Source: Candidatus Zixiibacteriota bacterium
Lineage (GTDB): Bacteria; RBG-13-66-14; B26-G2; WVWN01
Length of the DNA stretch: 50,850 nucleotides
NCBI GenBank assembly: GCA_030613505.1
Contig: JAUWLW010000021.1
Coordinates: 1 to 50,850, forward strand
Reading direction: 5' to 3'
The notes under the pieces were generated by a model. The model was not told where the DNA came from. It saw only the letters and a program-made list of their open reading frames with translations, and did no database searches. Below, one piece after another: positions 1-8,333 of this stretch. Every line of letters begins with the position of its first letter. The first letter of the stretch is position 1. Made by a program: the position numbers and the translations under genes.

Positions 1-13
1 CTCGTGCGCGTTT

Positions 14-331
14 TCAGCCGGCATAGAGCTCTACCCCCTCGCACGCGGCCTCTTCGTAGATTACCCCCGGGATGTCGCCGAAGCGAGCCATTATATCTTC
101 CGTTGCCACGATAACGTCGATCGGTTTCCCCAAACCGCCGAGCGCCCGATGGATCTTTATGGCTAAATCCCGCCGCGACGGCGTCTCCTTGACCACCACG
201 AGCAAGTCGACGTCGCTATCGTCGGCCGCGTCGCCGCGAGCGTAAGAACCGAATAAGATAATCCGCGTCGGCGCCGCGACTTCGCGGACGCGCCGGACGA
301 TTTCTTCCCGTAGGTCTTGGTCCAAAGTCAT
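14..331 (-). CDS. MNT-type nucleotidyltransferase domain protein
   Basis: A minimal nucleotidyltransferase of about 105 residues. The family signature is clear: a GSYARG motif about 28 residues in, followed by SDVDLLV, whose two Asp residues bind the metal; a third acidic residue lies near PIDVIV. Stand-alone proteins of this size usually act as the antitoxin of a HEPN/MNT pair, AMPylating the HEPN toxin. No HEPN gene lies on the upstream side; the downstream side is cut off by the window edge, so a partner may lie just outside. The ATG at 331 is preceded by an in-frame GTG at 334, and neither has a clear Shine-Dalgarno. Fold assignment is strong; the antitoxin role is inference. Confidence 0.8.
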   Translation of the reverse strand: MTLDQDLREEIVRRVREVAAPTRIILFGSYARGDAADDSDVDLLVVVKETPSRRDLAIKIHRALGGLGKPIDVIVATEDIMARFGDIPGVIYEEAACEGVELYAG

Positions 332-346
332 CACCGAATATTACGT

Positions 347-371
347 TAAAATGCCGCCTGGTTCAAGCGGC
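347..371 (-). terminator. Possible weak terminator downstream of the 404-1099 gene
   Basis: On the minus strand a GCCGC arm and a GCGGC arm, separated by 9 nt, are followed by ATTTTAA. The stem is only 5 bp, so this is a weak candidate for ending the long membrane-protein operon before the nucleotidyltransferase gene. Confidence 0.3.
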
Positions 372-403
372 GTGTACCCTAAGCTAACCGCCGAATGTCC
401 CGG

Positions 404-1099
404 TTAACCGGCCTTTACGCCCCAAACCGCCACCCCGCCCAGCGCGAAGGCCGCGGCCTGCGCCAGCGTCTGGAAGAAGATGGCGCCGTTCGCGAGCAGC
501 GGCGACTTTCCGGCGAAGCCTATCAGCATGAGGAGAAAGAACGCGACCGTGAGGCCGAAGGCCAGCGCGGCCAGCCGCGCCAGTTTTTCCCGCGTGCGGT
601 AGAACGCCAGCGCCCACAACAGGAACCAGGCGTAGGTCGCCAGCATCATCGGGAGCGCGAGCGCCTCCGCCATCATGTTGAACAGCAGGATTAGGTCGCC
701 GGGCGGCACGAGGGCGAGCAGCGACGCCTCCCCCTCCGGCGCGGAGGCGAGGTTGAACGCCGTCACCTCGATGAGATAGGCTATAAGGCTCACGACCACC
801 GCGAGCGCGCCGACGGCCAGGCCACCCCAGGCCAGCCCCGGCGTCCGCCGCGCCAGGTAGAGGGCGAAGGCCGGCAGCGTCGCGGCCAGCACGAACCACG
901 CGACGACCTCCAACTGCATCGCCGTCGCGGCCGAGCGGCTGCCGTACACCTCGAAGAGCGTGGAGGCGGTGGGGGTGGCGAGCTCGTAGAGGGCGGGGCC
1001 GAAGGCCGCGGCCAATAGCGCCCAGCTTGCGAGGAGAAGGCCGGCGTAGGCAATCGCCAGGCCGCCGGCCCACTTAAAATAAGTGCGATAGTGCTCCAT
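404..1099 (-). CDS. Six-TM membrane protein, function unknown
   Basis: A 231-residue integral membrane protein with about six hydrophobic helices and short charged loops; the longest loop runs between the third and fourth helices. No catalytic or transport motif is recognised. It resembles DUF4386-like small membrane proteins only in general character. It begins 16 nt after the D1 membrane gene of the duplicated cassette on the same strand, so it is probably co-transcribed with it. It has no counterpart after the second cassette, so it may be either an accessory of copy 1 or an unrelated last gene. The start is the only reasonable ATG; no Shine-Dalgarno is obvious. The stop codon lies inside a 12-bp palindrome at 400-411. 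Confidence 0.7.
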   Translation of the reverse strand: MEHYRTYFKWAGGLAIAYAGLLLASWALLAAAFGPALYELATPTASTLFEVYGSRSAATAMQLEVVAWFVLAATLPAFALYLARRTPGLAWGGLAVGALAVVVSLIAYLIEVTAFNLASAPEGEASLLALVPPGDLILLFNMMAEALALPMMLATYAWFLLWALAFYRTREKLARLAALAFGLTVAFFLLMLIGFAGKSPLLANGAIFFQTLAQAAAFALGGVAVWGVKAG

Positions 1100-1115
1100 T
1101 ATTAATTAAGACACG

Positions 1116-1826
1116 TCAACTTATTATGCCCAGCCAGTCGCGGAGGAGGAACGTGAGCCGCCCGATGAGTAGGCTCACGCGCGCCATGACGGTGTAGCCG
1201 AAGGAGGCGCCGAAGCCGATCATAAGGAAGACGATGCCGACCCTGGCGACGCCGCCCACGACCCCCTTGTGCTCCGTCGAGAAGAAGAAGTACGTCAACG
1301 TGCAGATTACGCCGACGATCATTAGCGGCCCGGATGTCGCGAGGACGAACCGTGCCCAGCCGGGGTCGCCGAAGAAATTGCCGAAGAGCGTGAGCGAGAA
1401 GACCGGGTTCGCGGCCGTCACGAACGTTCCGTAGATCTGGGCCAGGATAAACGCCTGCATGTAACCGGTGATGGCGATCCCCTGGAATGCGCCGAAGTAG
1501 AAGCCGATGGCCCACCGGCTCATCCAGGCGATTTTGGGGATGAGTCGGGTCAGGATGATAAGGCCCAAGATGCCGGGTACCAACGCGGCGAGGTCGCCCG
1601 TAAGGCCGCCTCCCGTGAATAGCGTTACGAAACCATTTTTTACGGGCGTCAGGAGGTTGGGGACGATAAGGTTCCAGAAGTATATGACGAAAAAGTACCC
1701 GGCCGAGACGCCCACCAGCAAGTGTTCCGCGAACTTGTAGAACGGATTATCCTTGTACAGGAACGAGTAGATACAGAGCGTCAGGGCCGCGGCGATCCAT
1801 ATCCAGATATCGGTCGATACGTGCAT
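1116..1826 (-). CDS. Cassette protein D1: conserved six-TM membrane protein
   Basis: A 236-residue protein with about six TM helices, paralogous to the product of 8742-9458 over its whole length. Shared landmarks are an N-terminal FLYKDNPFYKFAE block after the first helix, GVSAG in the second, a late HKG loop, and a C-terminal FGYTVMARVSLLIGR stretch. No known family is recognised. It is the fourth gene of the A1-B1-C1-D1 set, and the neighbouring genes are spaced 20-40 nt apart, as expected of an operon. A strong GGAGGA sits 6 nt before the ATG at 1826. The absence of Cys or His clusters argues against an electron carrier. The role is probably structural or as a channel in an envelope complex; that is inference. 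Confidence 0.85.
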   Translation of the reverse strand: MHVSTDIWIWIAAALTLCIYSFLYKDNPFYKFAEHLLVGVSAGYFFVIYFWNLIVPNLLTPVKNGFVTLFTGGGLTGDLAALVPGILGLIILTRLIPKIAWMSRWAIGFYFGAFQGIAITGYMQAFILAQIYGTFVTAANPVFSLTLFGNFFGDPGWARFVLATSGPLMIVGVICTLTYFFFSTEHKGVVGGVARVGIVFLMIGFGASFGYTVMARVSLLIGRLTFLLRDWLGIIS

Positions 1827-1862
1827 AAAGTTTCCTCCGCGCGGGAGGGCCGAAGGCCGTCC

Positions 1863-2693
1863 TTACGCCTCGCGCCTCTTAGCCCGTTGTCCTAAGATGT
1901 AAGCGACGTTGCCTAAGACGATGAAAACTACGATGAGGAGGTGGACGATGGTCTGGGCGTCCATCCCCTTGAGGCCTTCGTCGGGCCGCTCGATGAGCTT
2001 CTCGTATTCGGCGGCGCCCTTGAGGCCGCCAAGGAGGCCGACGAGCTGGCCTGTCTGGAGGAACGGGTAGTAATCCGCGGCCATGACGGCCGTCACGCCC
2101 GCGGCGACCTTCTGGCCGTAGCGTTCGTGGCCGTACGCTACCCACATATCCGGGAACGTCGAGCCGGAGAGGGTAACTACCAGGCCGATGTCGTTGTAGT
2201 TCTTGATGTCCTTCATCAGCGGGATCTTGTCGATCGGCGTATTGAAATAATCGGCCGGGAAACTAACGCGGAAATCCTGGCCTATCGAGAGGATGACCGC
2301 GGACGAGCCGACTTTGTAGCCCAGGAAGACGTAATCTTCGCCATATACAGCGCCCGCCTCTTTCGATATCCGGTCGGATATTTCGAGCGCGAGGCCCGGG
2401 CCGCCGGGGTGCAGGACCGTTATGATTACCGGGAGGTCCCGGGCGAAGCAGTGGCGTAAAATGGCCGTCGTCATCGGCGACAACTCCGGCTGCGTGGAGG
2501 GGTCGTAGTCTACCGAGACCAGGACCGGCGTCCCCGGCTCGAGGCTCTCGATTTCGTTGTAGACGTTCTCGACCGGGGGCGACGTCGTAACGGCGAGCCC
2601 GAGCGGGAATAATAACGGCACGATCACCCCGACCGCTACAAGAATGAAGATGTAACGCCGGTCGATGTGTAGGAATTTTTCTATTATATTCAA
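1863..2693 (-). CDS. Cassette protein C1: two-TM protein with large central domain
   Basis: A 276-residue protein with one N-terminal helix (about residues 14-35), a soluble domain of about 200 residues, and one C-terminal helix (about 247-267) followed by a basic tail. Positive-inside reasoning places the central domain outside the cytoplasm. Motifs shared with the paralogue at 9494-10360 are VSVDYDP near the start of the domain, GYKVG in the middle, and LQTGQLVGLLGGLKGAAEYE near its end. The domain is rich in alternating strands and helices but I do not recognise the family. Translation starts at TTG 2693, supported by GGAGGT 6 nt upstream. Third gene of the A1-B1-C1-D1 set. Confidence 0.85.
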   Translation of the reverse strand: MNIIEKFLHIDRRYIFILVAVGVIVPLLFPLGLAVTTSPPVENVYNEIESLEPGTPVLVSVDYDPSTQPELSPMTTAILRHCFARDLPVIITVLHPGGPGLALEISDRISKEAGAVYGEDYVFLGYKVGSSAVILSIGQDFRVSFPADYFNTPIDKIPLMKDIKNYNDIGLVVTLSGSTFPDMWVAYGHERYGQKVAAGVTAVMAADYYPFLQTGQLVGLLGGLKGAAEYEKLIERPDEGLKGMDAQTIVHLLIVVFIVLGNVAYILGQRAKRREA

Positions 2694-2724
2694 CGCGTTA
2701 CCTCCGCGATAAGAGCCGGCGAGG

Positions 2725-3348
2725 CTAGTCGCCGCCGCCCAACCAGGAGCGTTCGATTCCCAGGATGATTTTAAGGGCCATCGAGATGACGCCCAGGCCG
2801 ATGCCGATCATAATGCCGCGCTTCGCCGCCATGTTCGGGTAATCCAAAATCCACTCGGCGAGGTCCGGCAACCATCGGCCGACGACGGACTCGAGCGGCA
2901 CCCGCCCCAACATGACCACCACCGCGGCTACCAGCAGCAGCGTGGCTTCCAGCGTCCGCGCCCGGAACGTCCGGAAGGCGGCCGAGGCGATGAAAAACGC
3001 CAATAGCGAGAACATCGTCGCCTGCATCGGGATCTGGACGTAGTCGTAGAGAACCATGAACGGGCTGTCGGCCTCGATGCCCCACCCGAAACCCGTTACG
3101 AGGGAAGCCGAGATGCCGAAGAGCGCGACGATGCTGTAGAGCCAGTCGCGCCGCCGGTGTTGGACCTTTTGGGCGTGGAGTTTGATGAGGTTTAAGATCC
3201 CCAGGATCATGGCGAAAGTCAGGACGATGATGAGCCACTTCAACATATTGTCGAAGAGCCATTGGGAGTAGGCGTGCGGGATGAAGAACTGCACCGTCAT
3301 GATGATGCCCATTATGAAACAGATGGCGAGGGGTAATTCTCTACGCAT
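2725..3348 (-). CDS. Cassette protein B1: conserved six-TM membrane protein
   Basis: A 207-residue membrane protein with about six helices, paralogous to the product of 10404-11048. Shared blocks are the MRRE N-terminus, GFGWGIE (GIGWGIG in the copy) after the third helix, FALLAFFxASAAxRxFRART around the fourth, and a C-terminal LGIERSxLG. The family is unrecognised and carries no enzymatic motif. GGAGG lies 5 nt before the ATG at 3348. Positioned second in the A1-B1-C1-D1 set, 18 nt downstream of A1. I infer that it is an integral membrane subunit working with A, C and D. Confidence 0.85.
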   Translation of the reverse strand: MRRELPLAICFIMGIIMTVQFFIPHAYSQWLFDNMLKWLIIVLTFAMILGILNLIKLHAQKVQHRRRDWLYSIVALFGISASLVTGFGWGIEADSPFMVLYDYVQIPMQATMFSLLAFFIASAAFRTFRARTLEATLLLVAAVVVMLGRVPLESVVGRWLPDLAEWILDYPNMAAKRGIMIGIGLGVISMALKIILGIERSWLGGGD

Positions 3349-3366
3349 AGATGCCTCCGGACGGCG

Positions 3367-4515
3367 CTAGCCCGCCGTCTCAAATAATTTCGCGAACCGC
3401 AGGCCGAGGTCGGTTGAGAAAATTAATAATATCGTGCCGAGGATTAAAAAGGCCATTATTACGCCCTTGGCCCAATCCTGCCCCTTGAGGCTGCCCAGGA
3501 ACAGGGGGTCCCGCCCGAGGTACGCCGTCGCGGCGTACAGCTCCTCGCCCATCAGCGTATAGTCGCAGGCGGTGATGAAGAACGGCAGCTGCGTTACGCG
3601 GTCGGTCCCGGCGATTTGGATGGCGCCCGTCTCGGCGCCGGTCTCGGCCAGGATGAGCGATTCGGCGTAGAACGCGCCCATGTAGAAGTTGGTCGCCGGC
3701 TTCTCGCGGAGCATGATGCCGTCCACCGCGGCCACGTAGCCGAACTGGGATTGCGTAACGAAGAAGACGGAGTCCTCGTCGAAGGCGTCCGGCTTGCCCG
3801 CCTCGGTGTAAGCCTGTTTCACCATCTCCTTCTCGACGATCATGACGATGGGGTCGTAGCACGGGACGATGAGCGGCGTCTCGTATTCCGCGGTTTTCCG
3901 GGCCACCTTGGCCAGGATCGTCATGGCCGCGATGGTCGCGATATCGGAGGCGTCGCCGAGGCCCGTGACGTAGAGGATAGGCTTGCCCATCTCCGTCGCG
4001 CGGCCGATGGCCTCGTCTACCGCTTCCAGGCCGGCGATCTTGCGGACGAATAGCTCGGCGCCGCCTTTGGCGCGGTAGATGAAGAAGACGATCACGGCCG
4101 TAACGAAGATGACGCCGATCAAGGCGTTGGTTCGCGCCGTATTGAACCACTGGCCGGAGGCCTTGGCCGAGGCCGTGCCCAGGACGACCGCTTTTTCACC
4201 GGCCGCCAGGGCCTGCACCCGGTACTCGTACTCGACGCCGTCTTCAGCCTCTTCGTCCCGGAAAGCGAGTTCGCCCGGGGCGGTCCGGTCGACCTTTACG
4301 AATTCTTTTTCGCCGGAGGCGCGGCGCTGGACCTCGTAACCCGTGAACGCCGCCTCTTTTTCCGCAGCCGCCGGCTCCCACGCGACGTTGACGGCGCCGC
4401 CGGCGTCGTTGGGGGCGTCGCGGGCGGTGACGGCGGGCGCCGCTTCCTCGGCCGCGGCGCACGCGGCCGCGCCCCACAAGAGAAGAGTGGCGAATGCTAG
4501 CGATAGTCTTTTCAT
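3367..4515 (-). CDS. Cassette protein A1: signal peptide, FN3 domain, two TM helices, cytoplasmic domain (DUF6754-like)
   Basis: A 382-residue protein. Residues 1-22 form a signal peptide; about 25-122 form a fibronectin type III-like beta domain with the typical YEVQRR and YEYRVQA strands; about 130-147 are a TM helix followed by basic RAKGG; about 150-345 are a conserved soluble domain; about 350-372 are a second helix. This topology puts FN3 outside and the conserved domain in the cytoplasm. That domain carries IAGLEAV, GRATEMGKP, VDGIM(L/V)REKPA and FYAESLILAETG blocks also found in the paralogue at 11101-12276. I tentatively associate it with DUF6754. AAGGA precedes the ATG at 4515 by 7 nt. 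First gene of copy 1. Confidence 0.87.
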   Translation of the reverse strand: MKRLSLAFATLLLWGAAACAAAEEAAPAVTARDAPNDAGGAVNVAWEPAAAEKEAAFTGYEVQRRASGEKEFVKVDRTAPGELAFRDEEAEDGVEYEYRVQALAAGEKAVVLGTASAKASGQWFNTARTNALIGVIFVTAVIVFFIYRAKGGAELFVRKIAGLEAVDEAIGRATEMGKPILYVTGLGDASDIATIAAMTILAKVARKTAEYETPLIVPCYDPIVMIVEKEMVKQAYTEAGKPDAFDEDSVFFVTQSQFGYVAAVDGIMLREKPATNFYMGAFYAESLILAETGAETGAIQIAGTDRVTQLPFFITACDYTLMGEELYAATAYLGRDPLFLGSLKGQDWAKGVIMAFLILGTILLIFSTDLGLRFAKLFETAG

Positions 4516-4536
4516 AGCTTTATCCTTTGGCGGAAA

Positions 4537-5673
4537 TTAACGCCGGCCCGACTCGATAAGCTCGACGTTGGCGCGCGGGATGACGTCCTTGCCGCCGGCG
4601 TCGAACTTGACGCCCAGCACGCGGACTTTGGATTCGGATTCCAGGACTTGCAGCTCCACCGGCAGCGACGTGACCTCGCCCAGCTTTCCGAAGTACGGCT
4701 CGCGGATGACGCGGACGCGCGAGCCGACCTCCAGGTTGGACTCGTCTTCTTCTTCGGCGCCCACTTTGGCCATTATTTCGCCCGGGCGCGGAATTATTAT
4801 CTCCGGCCTGATTACGCCGGCGCGGATCTGCGTGGCGCCGTTTATCGAGGCGAACATGCCCTCGCAGCAGGCCAGCAGCTCGAAGGTGGCCTCCGCCATC
4901 GGCATCTCGCCGAACCCCTCCGTGACTACCAGCGTGACGCCCAGCGTCTCGTGGCCCGTTATCGCGACGCCGAGGTCGAAACCCAGGAAGTCGCGCAGGT
5001 CGCGGTCGTGGAAGCCGCCCGCGATGACGCCCACCGCGCCCACGGCGATGGCCTTCTTGAGCGCCGCCGCGGTGGCGAGGCTGCCGCCGAGGATTATTTT
5101 GCCCTCGCACTCCGGGCCTATGTCTTCCGGGGCGAGGACGTCGCGGGGGCCGGAGGCGACGGTCTTCACCTCGCCGTACGCCTCGCCGCCGATGCCGAAG
5201 ATCCCCTGGACGAAGGTCCCGACGCACTCCACGTCCACGCCCTCGCTGCCGACGACGTCGACGACGTCGCCGTCAATATAGGCCGTGACGGATACCGCCA
5301 TCGGCGGCTCGCGGACGATGACCTGGCCCGTTATGTTGGAGACGGTCTCGACCGTTCCTTTGACCGGCGACGCGGCCTTGGAGGTGAAGAGGCCGAAGAG
5401 CTGTTTCATCCGGGCGATTACCTGGCCCTCTTCGATCTGCGTCCCTTCCTCCACCAACATGTACTTCGGTATGTCCTCGGGCGGCATGCCGAGCTTGTTG
5501 GCCACGTTCACCGTCTCGACGTTGCCGGGCAAAAAAGTGCGCGCGACGACGTCCAGCGCCTTGACCTTATCGCCTTTTTCGACCAGCACTTCCCCGGCCA
5601 GCGGCAGCCGTCGCTGTTTACGCACCAGCGCCGTCTCGACTACTTTAAGACCCGGGGTGTACGCGTGAGCCAT
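4537..5673 (-). CDS. Barrel-sandwich and KOW-like domain protein of the MutL-linked membrane system
   Basis: A 378-residue soluble protein without TM helices. Residues about 1-140 contain repeated Gly-centred turns (PLAGEVLVEKGDKV, LVEEGTQIEEGQVIA, SPVKGTVETV) typical of biotinyl/lipoyl-type barrel-sandwich hybrids, but there is no modifiable Lys in an MKM-type motif. The middle part is Gly-rich alpha/beta (about 185-290). The C-terminus (about 315-375) reads like a KOW/L24-type beta barrel (GSRVRVIREPYFGKLGEVTS). It has no Cys ligands, so it is not an RnfC-like iron-sulfur protein. It is single copy, 21 nt upstream of A1, and AGGA lies 7 nt before ATG 5673. I infer a cytoplasmic adaptor for the membrane proteins; no specific function is recognised. 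Confidence 0.8.
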   Translation of the reverse strand: MAHAYTPGLKVVETALVRKQRRLPLAGEVLVEKGDKVKALDVVARTFLPGNVETVNVANKLGMPPEDIPKYMLVEEGTQIEEGQVIARMKQLFGLFTSKAASPVKGTVETVSNITGQVIVREPPMAVSVTAYIDGDVVDVVGSEGVDVECVGTFVQGIFGIGGEAYGEVKTVASGPRDVLAPEDIGPECEGKIILGGSLATAAALKKAIAVGAVGVIAGGFHDRDLRDFLGFDLGVAITGHETLGVTLVVTEGFGEMPMAEATFELLACCEGMFASINGATQIRAGVIRPEIIIPRPGEIMAKVGAEEEDESNLEVGSRVRVIREPYFGKLGEVTSLPVELQVLESESKVRVLGVKFDAGGKDVIPRANVELIESGRR

Positions 5674-5684
5674 AACGAAATCCT

Positions 5685-5714
5685 ACTATATGCAACCGGC
5701 CGAGAGGCTATGAA
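5685..5714 (-). promoter_or_regulatory. Candidate internal promoter before the barrel-sandwich/KOW gene
   Basis: On the minus strand a TTCATA box (5714-5709) and a TATAGT box (5690-5685) are separated by 18 nt, in the 75-nt gap upstream of 5673. The -10 box is good and the -35 box weak, so copy 1 may be partly independent of the 12392 promoter. Confidence 0.35.
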
Positions 5715-5748
5715 GCGTGAGCCGGGGACTTTCGGTTCATTACCGCGA

Positions 5749-6441
5749 TCAAGGTCGGGCCGAGGCGGCGTCGGTCAACTCCAGCGTCACCTTGCCCAGC
5801 GGCGTTTTGCCGACGCGCTTGACCAGGGAGCCGTCCTCGGCGAACCAGAACGTCGCGTCGCCGAAGCCGCCCTTGGCCCGCAGGACCTTCGTCGGCACGC
5901 TCTCGCCCTTGGCCTCCAGCGTCTGGTCCGCGACGTACTCTATTTTGGTTTTGCGGACCTTTCCCTTCTCCAAATCGAGCGCTCGGATTTCGATTTTGCT
6001 TCCCGGCGCCGCGAGCTTGGCCAGCGCCTCGTCGGCCTCGACCATGCCGAAAGACGCCTCGGGAATATCCACCGTTTTGACCTTTTCGCCTTTGGTAATG
6101 GTGAACGAGAACCCCTGGGCCGTACGCGTGGCTTTGACTTCGGTCGTCTTGCCTTTCTCGGTTACGGTCGAAGCGTAGTAGACCAGCGTATCGCCGCTGC
6201 GGTAGCGGTCTTCGGTCTGCATGAACGTATATTGGCCCGCCTTATCGCGCCGGGCCGCGGTTACCGTGGTGAATCGCTGCACCACCGCGCCCCCCAGGTT
6301 GGCGCTGCTTGCGACGACGTGGCAGTAACCCACGTGCTTGTCGCCGTCGTATACGGCGTACCACCAGTCGGCGGCCGCAGGCGCGGCGATTAAGCACGCG
6401 AGCACTAAAAAAGCGAACAACGAACCGTATCGGGAAGTCAT
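5749..6441 (-). CDS. Small secreted beta-rich protein, function unknown
   Basis: About 230 residues. A signal peptide (MTSRYGS, hydrophobic core, cleavage near APAAA-DWW) is followed by a beta-rich domain opening with WYAVYDGDKHVGYCHV. Such openings occur in periplasmic or outer-membrane DUF3108- or LolA-like beta domains, but the match is only impressionistic. There is one Cys and no catalytic motif. The start is ATG 6441, with AGGGGG 7 nt upstream, rather than an upstream in-frame codon at 6471. This overlaps the end of the MutL-like gene region closely (stop of that gene at 6458), so the two are translated from one message. Single copy between the two A-B-C-D sets; perhaps the periplasmic partner of the FN3 domains (inference). 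Confidence 0.75.
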   Translation of the reverse strand: MTSRYGSLFAFLVLACLIAAPAAADWWYAVYDGDKHVGYCHVVASSANLGGAVVQRFTTVTAARRDKAGQYTFMQTEDRYRSGDTLVYYASTVTEKGKTTEVKATRTAQGFSFTITKGEKVKTVDIPEASFGMVEADEALAKLAAPGSKIEIRALDLEKGKVRKTKIEYVADQTLEAKGESVPTKVLRAKGGFGDATFWFAEDGSLVKRVGKTPLGKVTLELTDAASARP

Positions 6442-6457
6442 GACGTCGCCCCCTGAT

Positions 6458-8284
6458 TCATGCGGCCTCACTCGAGCCGTGGTTCGGATAAACGTCCAAC
6501 GCGGCCAGCCACCGCTGGAGGGCGTCGACGCGCGCCGTCTCGTCCTGGGGCAGGTTCAGCGGCCGCCCCCGGCAATCGAAGATGACGCCTGCTACGCCTC
6601 CCTCCAGCTCGGCCTCCAAGGTTTGCCCTTTCCCGTGGCCGAGGTCGAAAGGCCGAACCGGGTCCAGCCGGGCCTTCACCCTCTCGTCCACCGCCAGCGG
6701 CAAGCGCGCCATCTCGCCGTATTTTACCTCTTCTTCGACGTGGCCGCGCCCCGGCCAATCGGCCGTGATTTTCAAACAGGTTTGACCTTTTTTACCGTTG
6801 CCCACCGGCGCCACGCACGAGCCCAACCGCACCAGGCAATCGCGCTCGAAGACCTGGGTCGCGGCGTCGGGCATAACGGTGGAGAGAACGCCGAGTTGCG
6901 GCATCATGAATATGGAGTCCACCGCCAGGAACGTCACCGCCTCCGGCCGGAAGCCGTCGATGAGCATGAGCGCGGCCTGGACCCGCCGCGGCGCGTGCGA
7001 CAACGTCCCGCCCGAGCCGACCAGCATATCGAGCGTAAGCATATTGACCAGCGTCTCGCCGGTCATGGTCTGGGTGAAGGCGTCGGAGATGGTCCGCTCC
7101 TGCTGGATACCCTTCAGGCCCACCGCCAGCTCCTTATGCTGGACGAAGGCCAGCCGGAGCGCCTCCCGGGCGATGGCCTGTTCGATGACGAGTTCGGTCA
7201 GCGTCTGCGGTATGGTGGTGGGCCGGATCATCTTGTTCCGGATGCGGTCGCGCAGGTCGCGCTCGTCGAGCTGGGATTTGGGGAAGGGGACCCACCGTAT
7301 TATGTCCGGCAGGCCGGCCTCGGCCAGGACGTTGGAGATGGAGTACGACATCCCCAGGTTGGCGGACACCGTGCGGTTGAACACTTTTTGGAAGACGGAG
7401 AAGATGTCGGTCGTGGCGCCGCCGATGTCGACGCCGATGACCTCGAAGCCCTCCCGCTCCGCTATGGTTTGGATTATGGCGCCCACGGCCGCGGGGGTGG
7501 GCATTATGGGCACCGCGGTCCACGACATCAGCTTGGAATAACCGGGCGCCTGGGCCATGACGTGTTCCATGAAGAGGTTGTGGATCTCGTTGCGCGCCGG
7601 GCCCAGGTTCTCGCGTTCCAGGACGGGCCTGATATTGTCGACGACGTAGAGGGAAGTCTTTTCGCCGAGCGTTCCCTCGATAATAGGCCGCGCGACTTTG
7701 TTGCCGGCGTAGATGACGGGGAGTTGGAAGCCGGCGCCGAAGCGCGGCCTGGGGTCCGCGGCGCCGATGAGCTCCGCCAGCTCGACGACGTGGCTTATGG
7801 TCCCGCCGTCGATGCCGCCCGAGAGTAGTATCATGTCCGGCCTCAGCCGCCGGATGGCCTCTATCTTCTGGTGGGGGAGGCGGCCGTCGTTGGACGCCAG
7901 CACGTCCATGACAATGGCGCCGGCGCCCAGGGCCGCGCGTTGGGCCGACTCCGCGGTCATCGTCTTGACGACGCCCGCCACCATCATCTGGAGGCCGCCG
8001 CCCGCCGACGAAGTGGACATGTAGATGTCGACGCCTTCGTCCTTGCCTTCGGCGACCAGGACTTTGTGGTCGGCGATGAGTTTGCGGCCCGTCAGCTCCT
8101 CCACTTCGCCCACGGCGTTGAGGACGCCGCGGGTGACGTCCTCGGCCGGTTTCTCGACCGTGGTGGGGGCTTCGCCGCGAACTTGCAGGCGGTACTCGTC
8201 GCCCTCCTTTTTTATCAGGATGGCCTTGGTGGTAGTGCTGCCGCAGTCGGTGGCCAGTATGGTTTTTACGTCGGAAAGTTCCAT
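6458..8284 (-). CDS. MutL/GlmL-family ASKHA ATPase, not associated with a mutase
   Basis: A 608-residue cytoplasmic protein of the GlmL/MutL family (actin-like ASKHA ATPase fold). Phosphate-1 motif DCGSTTTK is at residues 13-20, a conserved LLSGGIDGGT segment at about 153-162, and phosphate-2 motif GVDIGGATTD at 284-293. GlmL proteins accompany glutamate mutase (GlmS/GlmE) and are thought to chaperone or reactivate it. Neither mutase subunit nor any cobalamin-binding DxHxxG protein is present in this window. Instead the gene lies between two sets of membrane proteins, so I infer that its ATPase serves that assembly. It is longer than the roughly 460 residues usual for GlmL. A weak purine run precedes ATG 8284. 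Confidence 0.88.
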   Translation of the reverse strand: MELSDVKTILATDCGSTTTKAILIKKEGDEYRLQVRGEAPTTVEKPAEDVTRGVLNAVGEVEELTGRKLIADHKVLVAEGKDEGVDIYMSTSSAGGGLQMMVAGVVKTMTAESAQRAALGAGAIVMDVLASNDGRLPHQKIEAIRRLRPDMILLSGGIDGGTISHVVELAELIGAADPRPRFGAGFQLPVIYAGNKVARPIIEGTLGEKTSLYVVDNIRPVLERENLGPARNEIHNLFMEHVMAQAPGYSKLMSWTAVPIMPTPAAVGAIIQTIAEREGFEVIGVDIGGATTDIFSVFQKVFNRTVSANLGMSYSISNVLAEAGLPDIIRWVPFPKSQLDERDLRDRIRNKMIRPTTIPQTLTELVIEQAIAREALRLAFVQHKELAVGLKGIQQERTISDAFTQTMTGETLVNMLTLDMLVGSGGTLSHAPRRVQAALMLIDGFRPEAVTFLAVDSIFMMPQLGVLSTVMPDAATQVFERDCLVRLGSCVAPVGNGKKGQTCLKITADWPGRGHVEEEVKYGEMARLPLAVDERVKARLDPVRPFDLGHGKGQTLEAELEGGVAGVIFDCRGRPLNLPQDETARVDALQRWLAALDVYPNHGSSEAA

Positions 8285-8333
8285 ATCTTCAACGGGTACC
8301 GGTGTTCCCGGCGGCGTTGGGGCCGTCTCCCCG

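Noticed and set aside
14-331. Complete HEPN/MNT toxin-antitoxin pair
   Set aside because: Only the MNT-like protein is in the window; the upstream neighbour is a membrane protein and the downstream side is cut off.
400-411. Perfect 12-bp palindrome CCGGTTAACCGG at the end of the 404-1099 gene
   Set aside because: It overlaps a stop codon and is isolated; no promoter is associated with it, although its half resembles the repeat at 27293-27299.
4648-6393. Very long open frame on the plus strand opposite the barrel-sandwich/KOW and secreted-protein genes
   Set aside because: It is antisense to well-supported genes and its translation is low-complexity and unlike any family; long antisense frames are expected at this GC content.
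6338-7828. Long plus-strand open frame opposite the MutL-like ATPase
   Set aside because: Antisense shadow; the minus-strand frame carries the ASKHA motifs.
6458-8284. Glutamate mutase operon
   Set aside because: No GlmS cobalamin-binding or GlmE catalytic subunit is present; only the GlmL-like protein is found.
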